The position numbers and the translations under genes are program-made. The notes below the pieces were generated by a model. It was given only the letters and a program-made list of their open reading frames with translations, searched no databases and was not told the DNA's origin. Positions 59,670-64,000 of a stretch of DNA of 64,000 nucleotides are shown piece by piece. The number at the start of each line of letters is the position of its first letter. Within the stretch, counting starts at the first letter, position 1. This DNA comes from Nicoliella spurrieriana (GTDB taxonomy: Bacteria; Bacillota; Bacilli; Lactobacillales; Lactobacillaceae). The stretch covers positions 62,001 through 126,000 of the forward strand of contig NZ_CP093360.1 of NCBI RefSeq assembly GCF_023380205.1. Reading direction: 5' to 3'.

Positions 59670-60635
59670 ATGTGCATGTATTCTGTTCAAAAAAGGGATG
59701 GAGTGTTAGAACCGTTTCACTTCGTTCACTATGGCGCCAGAGCACTTGCAAAGGTGGGGATGGTGATTACTGAAGCCACCGCTGTGTTACCAAATGGCAG
59801 AATTTCGGACAGGGACCTGGGGCTTTGGAATGAAGAACAGGCTGATAAGTTATCAGAATTAGTGGATTGGCTGCATTCGTTTGGTACGAAGGTCGGGGTG
59901 CAATTAAACCATGCTGGACGGAAGGCTGAGGATGCTGAAATTGTTTCTGCACCCAGTCTACTGCAATACAGCGCTGACTATTCCAAACCACATGAATTAG
60001 ACCGCCCTGAAATTAAGGAAATTAAAGCTGCGTTTGTGAAGGCTGCTGAGCGGGCACAGCGGGCCGGGGTTGATATGCTTGAAATTCATGGGGCACATGG
60101 CTACCTATTAGATCAATTTCTTTCTGCCTTGACCAATCACCGGACCGATGAATATGGTGGCTCACTTAAAAATCGCTACCGGTTAGTTCATGAAATCGTT
60201 ACTGAAATCAGAGCACGATTTAACGGCTCGTTATGGATTCGCTTGTCTCTGACTGACTATGATGAGACCGGAGTGCAGAACACAATCGATGATTGGAAAC
60301 AAGTTGGCAAGTGGCTTGAAGCTGATGGGATTGATTTAATCGATGTCTCCACGGGTGGTCTGATTAATAAAGCCCCAAATTTGCCGGTTCATGATGGCTA
60401 TCAAACTCCGTTTGCCACTGAATTGAAAGCTGCGGTTTCGATTCCAGTATCGACGGTGGGGTTATTAGATAATCCTGGACTATGTGAATATATTTTACAA
60501 AATCATCAGGCTGATTTAATTCTTGAGGGCCGGGCATTACTCAGAAATACCAATTGGCTAAGTGACGCTGCTAAGCAGCTACATGATCATGATTTTAAGG
60601 CCTATAATGGTTCTTATCAACGAGGACAAAAGTAG
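59601..60635 (+). CDS. Old Yellow Enzyme-family NADH:flavin oxidoreductase (YqjM-like)
   Basis: This 344-residue TIM-barrel flavoprotein has NRVVMSPMCMYS (Cys of the YqjM subclass), GVQLNHAGRKAE, DMLEIHGAHGYLLDQFLSALTNHRTDEYGGSLKNRYRLV and VSTVGLLD. It reduces activated C=C bonds of enones using NAD(P)H. The start is TTG at 59601 after GAAAGGACTG. The first 23 codons lie in the direct repeat. The island has replaced the original upstream DNA, so its promoter may differ from the ancestral one, although the -10 (TATACT) is inside the repeat. Confidence 0.92.
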   Translation: MSLLLSPVKIANLELNNRVVMSPMCMYSVQKRDGVLEPFHFVHYGARALAKVGMVITEATAVLPNGRISDRDLGLWNEEQADKLSELVDWLHSFGTKVGVQLNHAGRKAEDAEIVSAPSLLQYSADYSKPHELDRPEIKEIKAAFVKAAERAQRAGVDMLEIHGAHGYLLDQFLSALTNHRTDEYGGSLKNRYRLVHEIVTEIRARFNGSLWIRLSLTDYDETGVQNTIDDWKQVGKWLEADGIDLIDVSTGGLINKAPNLPVHDGYQTPFATELKAAVSIPVSTVGLLDNPGLCEYILQNHQADLILEGRALLRNTNWLSDAAKQLHDHDFKAYNGSYQRGQK

Positions 60636-60766
60636 TTCGGCTGCTTTTGAACTAAAGAAGGAATTTAATAATAAATTCTTTCTTTTTTATTTTTAATTAT
60701 AAAAAATACATTATTTATTATTTATAATTTATTTTTAATTGCAAATAATATGAAGGAGCGATAACA

Positions 60767-61414
60767 ATGAACATTGCAGTGATGGGGGCAACCACCCTAA
60801 CGGGAAATGCAATCATGCGCCAGGGAACCCAAACCGGGAATCAAATGACGGCAATTGATGATGATGCTGATAAGGCAATTCAATTATTTGGGCAGACCAC
60901 ACCGTTAATTGCTGGTGATCCAATGGAACTAATTAAGGAACAATTAGAACATTTTGATGTAATTATTGATGCCTATTTACCGAAACCGGAGCAAGCATAT
61001 CGACAAGTTGATTTAGCCACTAAGTTAGTGGCGATGTTTCGTGAAACGCATGCACCAAAATTAATTTTTATCTTGGGTGCTAATAGTCTGTTGACGGGGC
61101 ATCGTTATGAACACTTGTTAATGCAGGACTTAAAAAACGTGCCCATGATGAATCCGTACCTACCGTTATTCAATGAACAATTGAACGAGTATCTTTTTTT
61201 ACGGACAATTAAAGACGTGAATTGGCTGGGTATTTCACCGGCAATTGATGTTTATGAAGGTCCGGTAACTAAATATCAAGTGGGAGCGAACCATGTCTTA
61301 CGGAATAGTGCTGGGCAATCACGGATTTCATATGCAACGTTAGGCAAAGCCGTGATTGATGAGGTTGAAAAACCTGCTCACCATATGGCTAGATTTACGG
61401 TGGCAGAGGAATAG
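60767..61414 (+). CDS. NAD(P)-binding (atypical SDR-like) protein
   Basis: This 215-residue Rossmann-fold protein has an N-terminal nucleotide motif in MNIAVMGATTLTGNAIMRQG, DVIIDAYLPKP, and LIFILGANSLLTG in the middle. It resembles the YwnB/Rrf2-linked NADH-flavin reductase group of atypical short-chain dehydrogenases. AAGGAGCG precedes the ATG. It lies 12 bp before a DsbA-like thiol protein gene and follows the Old Yellow Enzyme, so a redox or detoxification role is plausible. The substrate is unknown. Confidence 0.72.
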   Translation: MNIAVMGATTLTGNAIMRQGTQTGNQMTAIDDDADKAIQLFGQTTPLIAGDPMELIKEQLEHFDVIIDAYLPKPEQAYRQVDLATKLVAMFRETHAPKLIFILGANSLLTGHRYEHLLMQDLKNVPMMNPYLPLFNEQLNEYLFLRTIKDVNWLGISPAIDVYEGPVTKYQVGANHVLRNSAGQSRISYATLGKAVIDEVEKPAHHMARFTVAEE

Positions 61415-61426
61415 GGAGGCATAAAC

Positions 61427-61915
61427 ATGGCTGAAATACCAATTAATGATCATGACACGTTGAATTTAGGCAATCCAAATGCACCGCACCAACTAACGGT
61501 GGTGATGAATTTAAGTTGTCGTTATTGTAAACAGTGGTGGCGCCGCAATTTCAAAACGATTCAAAGCGCCATGGATGCTGGACGGTTAGCTTTGCACATC
61601 AAGTTTTGGACTGTTAATAAACCGGCGTTGCTAATTGGCAACATTGCTCACCAATTCATTGATTTTAAGCATCCGGAGATGGCTTTTGAATTTGTAAAAA
61701 AATTAATTCAAAATCAAAATGATTTCAAACGCTATTCAGTAGAAGCAGTTCCCAAATATTTACAATCTGAATATGGGGTCGTAACGCACAATGATGATTC
61801 CGACATTATAAATACGACCCTCGAATTAAAAAGCGCTGGCGTCCGTGGAATTCCTACGATTATCATTGATGGCAATTGGCATGATAGTTATCACTATCGG
61901 TTACCTGAGTTATAA
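61427..61915 (+). CDS. DsbA-like thioredoxin-fold protein
   Basis: This 162-residue protein has NLSCRYCKQWWRRNFKTIQ (CxxC at about 30-33) and the cis-Pro loop AGVRGIPTIIIDG, the two hallmarks of DsbA-family thioredoxin folds. There is no signal peptide, so it probably acts in the cytosol. It is encoded 12 bp after the NAD(P)-binding protein gene with GGGAGGC as ribosome site. A role in thiol redox balance or as a glutathione-transferase-like isomerase is possible. Confidence 0.8.
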   Translation: MAEIPINDHDTLNLGNPNAPHQLTVVMNLSCRYCKQWWRRNFKTIQSAMDAGRLALHIKFWTVNKPALLIGNIAHQFIDFKHPEMAFEFVKKLIQNQNDFKRYSVEAVPKYLQSEYGVVTHNDDSDIINTTLELKSAGVRGIPTIIIDGNWHDSYHYRLPEL

Positions 61916-61980
61916 TTTTTAATTGACAGTTAGCGATTGAACGCCTAGAATTTTTGGTAACTAGACTGGGGGCGGAAGAC

Positions 61981-62448
61981 TTGAATAATAATATGGGGCG
62001 ATTAACGTTGATTGCGCTTTTGTTGGTGGGGCTTCCATTGACCGGATTAACCAATAATGATGTGATTGCATCAGCAAACGGGACTGATCGTGTTACCACT
62101 AAAAAGATTGGCATTATGGTTGCGTTAAAACAAAAATATGGTTACATGAATAATCAATTTATTCACTTTTGGAGTTACTATAACAAGACCAAGTTTACTA
62201 AAAAGCTCCGCGGTGATCATTGGCTAACGGTTAATGGTGATGGGACTGCTGATACCTATTTTAAGGTGCATGGTAATCTAGTGACTTATCATTCTTTGGA
62301 ACCGACTAAAAATGGTGGAGTTGCTGGAGCTAAAGTGCTTACCCACCATACAACCGTAAGTAATTTGAAGAAGCATTACTATGGAAATCATAAACAGCGA
62401 TCAAAGGTAAATCGCTACGACCGAATAATTAAGAATAGTACTTGGTAG
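61981..62448 (+). CDS. Small secreted protein (possibly Lreu_0056/DUF4767-like)
   Basis: This 155-residue protein has a signal peptide (MGRLTLIALLLVGLPLTGLTNNDVIASA). A mature part follows with KKIGIMVALKQKYGYMNNQFIHFWSYYNKTKFTKKLRGDHWLTVNGDGTADTYFKVHGNLVTYHSL. The start is TTG at 61981 after GGGGGCGGAAG, with ATG at 61993 as the alternative. The pattern resembles small exported lactobacillar proteins of the Lreu_0056 group, a tentative match. No catalytic motif is seen. Confidence 0.6.
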   Translation: MNNNMGRLTLIALLLVGLPLTGLTNNDVIASANGTDRVTTKKIGIMVALKQKYGYMNNQFIHFWSYYNKTKFTKKLRGDHWLTVNGDGTADTYFKVHGNLVTYHSLEPTKNGGVAGAKVLTHHTTVSNLKKHYYGNHKQRSKVNRYDRIIKNSTW

Positions 62449-62472
62449 GATCACTATTGATAGGTCTAATTG

Positions 62473-62518
62473 AAAAATAGCCGGTAACCATTTGTGATTA
62501 AATGGTTACCGGTTATTT
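62473..62518. terminator. Bidirectional terminator
   Basis: AACCGGTAACCATTT-type arms (AATAGCCGGTAACCATTT and AAATGGTTACCGGTTATT) form a long stem between convergent genes. Confidence 0.85.
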
Positions 62519-62522
62519 TGGG

Positions 62523-62981
62523 TTAAAAATCTAATAAGAATGCCAAAACTAAATCCTTAATGTGGGAAATTTCACTGGGGCTTAATTCAAAAAGGTAGGC
62601 TTGATTAATGTTACCATGTTTGTTAAAGGCATCATGATCAGCTCGTTTGTGGTTAGGGTTAGCAAAAAATTCCCGTTCCGGAGCGAGGGGGATTTTTAAA
62701 TGATGCATTTTTAAATCAACTTGCCAACCCGCTTGCCCCCAGATATATTTGTGAAATTCAGCGGGTTTAGCAGCAGCATATGAATCACTGATTGCAATGC
62801 TGATCCCCATGATATGTTGGTGGTGGACATTTATAATGATGTCGCCTGTTTTAATGTTTTGCATGCATTCGTACGAATTGGATTGACTACCATCACGGTT
62901 TCTTTGTGGTGACCATAAAATTTGCTTTGCAAACTCGTATTGATAGCTTTGATTTTGTGAAACTAAGTACCATTTAGCCAT
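62523..62981 (-). CDS. EVE/PUA-like domain protein
   Basis: This 152-residue protein has MAKWYLVSQNQSYQYEFAKQILWSPQ, NIKTGDIIINVHHQHIMGISIAISDSY and a C-terminal helical part. The start and the GDIIINV...GISIA core resemble EVE-type PUA folds that read modified bases in restriction and RNA-modification proteins. It stands alone, without an attached endonuclease domain. The family match is by pattern only. Confidence 0.55.
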   Translation of the reverse strand: MAKWYLVSQNQSYQYEFAKQILWSPQRNRDGSQSNSYECMQNIKTGDIIINVHHQHIMGISIAISDSYAAAKPAEFHKYIWGQAGWQVDLKMHHLKIPLAPEREFFANPNHKRADHDAFNKHGNINQAYLFELSPSEISHIKDLVLAFLLDF

Positions 62982-63087
62982 TTGATCATTCCTGTTAATT
63001 ATTAATATATTAATAATTTTAAATGATCAGTGATTAAAAAGATAGATCTAAAATGTATCATATTAAGATAATACGCAATAGAATGGA

Positions 63088-63612
63088 ATGATAATCATCA
63101 AATTCAAAATTATTGGTAGGTATATCCTGAGTTTAGTCGTTAATATGGGGGCAAGCTTTGTAATTGTGACTTTTTTACGAGTTAGTTTGCCAACTAGTTT
63201 GACCCATGGAAACATCCCCGAGGTTCCGCCAGCGCCAATTGCTGATTTTTTGTTAATTGGCTGTTTAATTGCGATGGGGCTAATGGTTAACTGGTTGCTT
63301 AATTCCAACATTGGAAAGCAACTAACTGATCAACGGAATTCCCCGTTGCTATTAAGGGGAATTAACTGGTTGGGCCTAATTTTTATTGCATTTGCACTGG
63401 TTGGCATTAGCCTAGTGGTAAATGAGGGGAAATTCAATGATTTGATGCAGGCTAGCTTGATGGTTGCTCAATGGGGAAGTATCATTTTGACGCTAGTTGA
63501 TTTAATGTTTACATTAAGACGAAATAATGCTAACTGGTACCGGTGGGCCCTTTTATTCCAATTAATGACAATCATGTGCTTCTGGCTGAATTTATGGATT
63601 TCACCAGCTTAA
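63088..63612 (+). CDS. Membrane protein of unknown function
   Basis: This 174-residue protein has four hydrophobic helices: ILSLVVNMGASFVIVTFLRV, FLLIGCLIAMGLMVNWLL, GINWLGLIFIAFALVGISLVV and a C-terminal WALLFQLMTIMCFWLNLWI. No known transport or enzyme motif was recognised. The ATG at 63088 lacks a strong ribosome site. The gene is isolated between terminators. Confidence 0.55.
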   Translation: MIIIKFKIIGRYILSLVVNMGASFVIVTFLRVSLPTSLTHGNIPEVPPAPIADFLLIGCLIAMGLMVNWLLNSNIGKQLTDQRNSPLLLRGINWLGLIFIAFALVGISLVVNEGKFNDLMQASLMVAQWGSIILTLVDLMFTLRRNNANWYRWALLFQLMTIMCFWLNLWISPA

Positions 63613-63617
63613 TCAAA

Positions 63618-63653
63618 TAGCTTACTAGCGTTAATAGTAAGCTATTTTTAGTT
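63618..63653 (+). terminator. Intrinsic terminator
   Basis: TAGCTTACTA and TAGTAAGCTA form a stem followed by TTTTTAG. Confidence 0.85.
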
Positions 63654-63789
63654 AAATCCGCTTCAGTGATTATTAATGTAAAATATGATTGTTCATTAAT
63701 TAAAAATAGATTAGAATTTAATGTTGAAATTATTAGATGAAATGGTATACTTAGAACACTGTTGTGATTAAACAAAGGAGTGGATACAT

Positions 63790-64000
63790 ATGACAAGAAA
63801 AGTAGGCGTAATTGGAATGGGGAACGTAGGTGCAGCCGTTGCCCATCATATGGTAGTAGATGGTGTGGCTGATGATTTGGTATTAATTGATACTAATGAA
63901 AACAAGGTCCAAGCAGATGCGACTGATTTTCAAGATGCGCTTTCTAACTTACCGGAACATACTAACATTACGGTGAATGATTATTCAGCATTAAAGGATG
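63790..64000 (+). CDS. L-2-hydroxyisocaproate/L-lactate dehydrogenase (partial)
   Basis: 70 residues from an ATG at 63790 run off the window end. They read [68 protein letters not shown], with the Rossmann GxGxxG and the acidic residue after the second strand (NAD-specific). The sequence resembles L-2-hydroxyisocaproate dehydrogenase of Lactobacillus more than classical LDH. It would reduce branched-chain 2-oxoacids to 2-hydroxyacids. AAAGGAGTGG precedes the start. Confidence 0.85.
   Translation, partial: MTRKVGVIGMGNVGAAVAHHMVVDGVADDLVLIDTNENKVQADATDFQDALSNLPEHTNITVNDYSALKD

Noticed and set aside
1-64000. tRNA or rRNA genes
   Set aside because: None was recognised on either strand. The island target is a protein gene, not a tRNA.

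Overview
The window is low-GC DNA, with AT-rich spacers, strong AGGAGG-type ribosome binding sites and frequent TTG starts. It looks like a heterofermentative member of the Lactobacillaceae. Supporting signs are a T-box leader, CcpA cre-like sites, Lactobacillus-type secreted proteins (NlpC/P60, CAP, C39-like, Ser/Ala-rich linkers), anaerobic NrdDG, an L-2-hydroxyisocaproate-type dehydrogenase and a RepA_N-type plasmid replicon. No rRNA, tRNA, ribosomal protein or other core gene was recognised. Nearly everything is accessory metabolism, transport, cell surface or mobile DNA. The window could therefore be part of a megaplasmid, or an accessory part of a chromosome that has absorbed a plasmid replicon.

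Layout. Positions 1-2.4 kb hold a three-gene flavin electron-transfer operon (FMN-binding protein, ApbE, ferric-reductase-like membrane protein). Positions 2.6-18.5 kb hold peptide and amino-acid functions: three paralogous amidohydrolases, a membrane transporter between two of them, an aminotransferase, Pcp, an M20 dipeptidase, and a T-box (specifier read as ATC, Ile) controlling the third amidohydrolase and an OppA-like lipoprotein. Secreted and envelope proteins are interspersed (7.8-10.3 kb, 22-28 kb), with a flippase, Ogt, a split ThrE exporter and an MFS carrier.

Positions 28.2-31.0 kb are a compact plasmid replicon: RHH-type ParB, ParA, centromere-like repeats, and repA. The repA leader carries an antisense-RNA promoter and an attenuator hairpin. 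It is followed by proC, a sugar-uptake protein, YczE-like membrane proteins, nrdDG with paired NrdR boxes, a second ParA/RHH pair with no initiator beside it, a stand-alone acetaldehyde dehydrogenase, a MazG-like protein, a second aminotransferase, TauE-like permease, alsS, and a MarR regulator with duplicated operators.

Positions 48.9-49.7 kb hold pnuC behind a small pseudoknot leader. Positions 49.7-59.7 kb hold a decayed prophage-like or satellite island flanked by 109-bp direct repeats derived from the 5' end of an Old Yellow Enzyme gene. It contains a broken integrase (two nonsense codons plus a degenerate IS), a frameshifted excisionase-like gene, a PH-SHOCT protein, a D12-type adenine methyltransferase next to an OLD-like ATPase/TOPRIM protein, a broken ImmA/IrrE protease, a repressor and Cro-like pair with three operators, small early genes and a second IS remnant. 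The methyltransferase-ATPase pair is intact among broken mobility genes and sits where prophages often carry anti-phage cargo. It is the best candidate here for an undescribed defence system.

Positions 59.6-64 kb hold the intact Old Yellow Enzyme gene, a NAD(P)-binding protein, a DsbA-like thiol protein, a secreted protein, an EVE/PUA-like protein, a membrane protein and the start of an L-2-hydroxyacid dehydrogenase.
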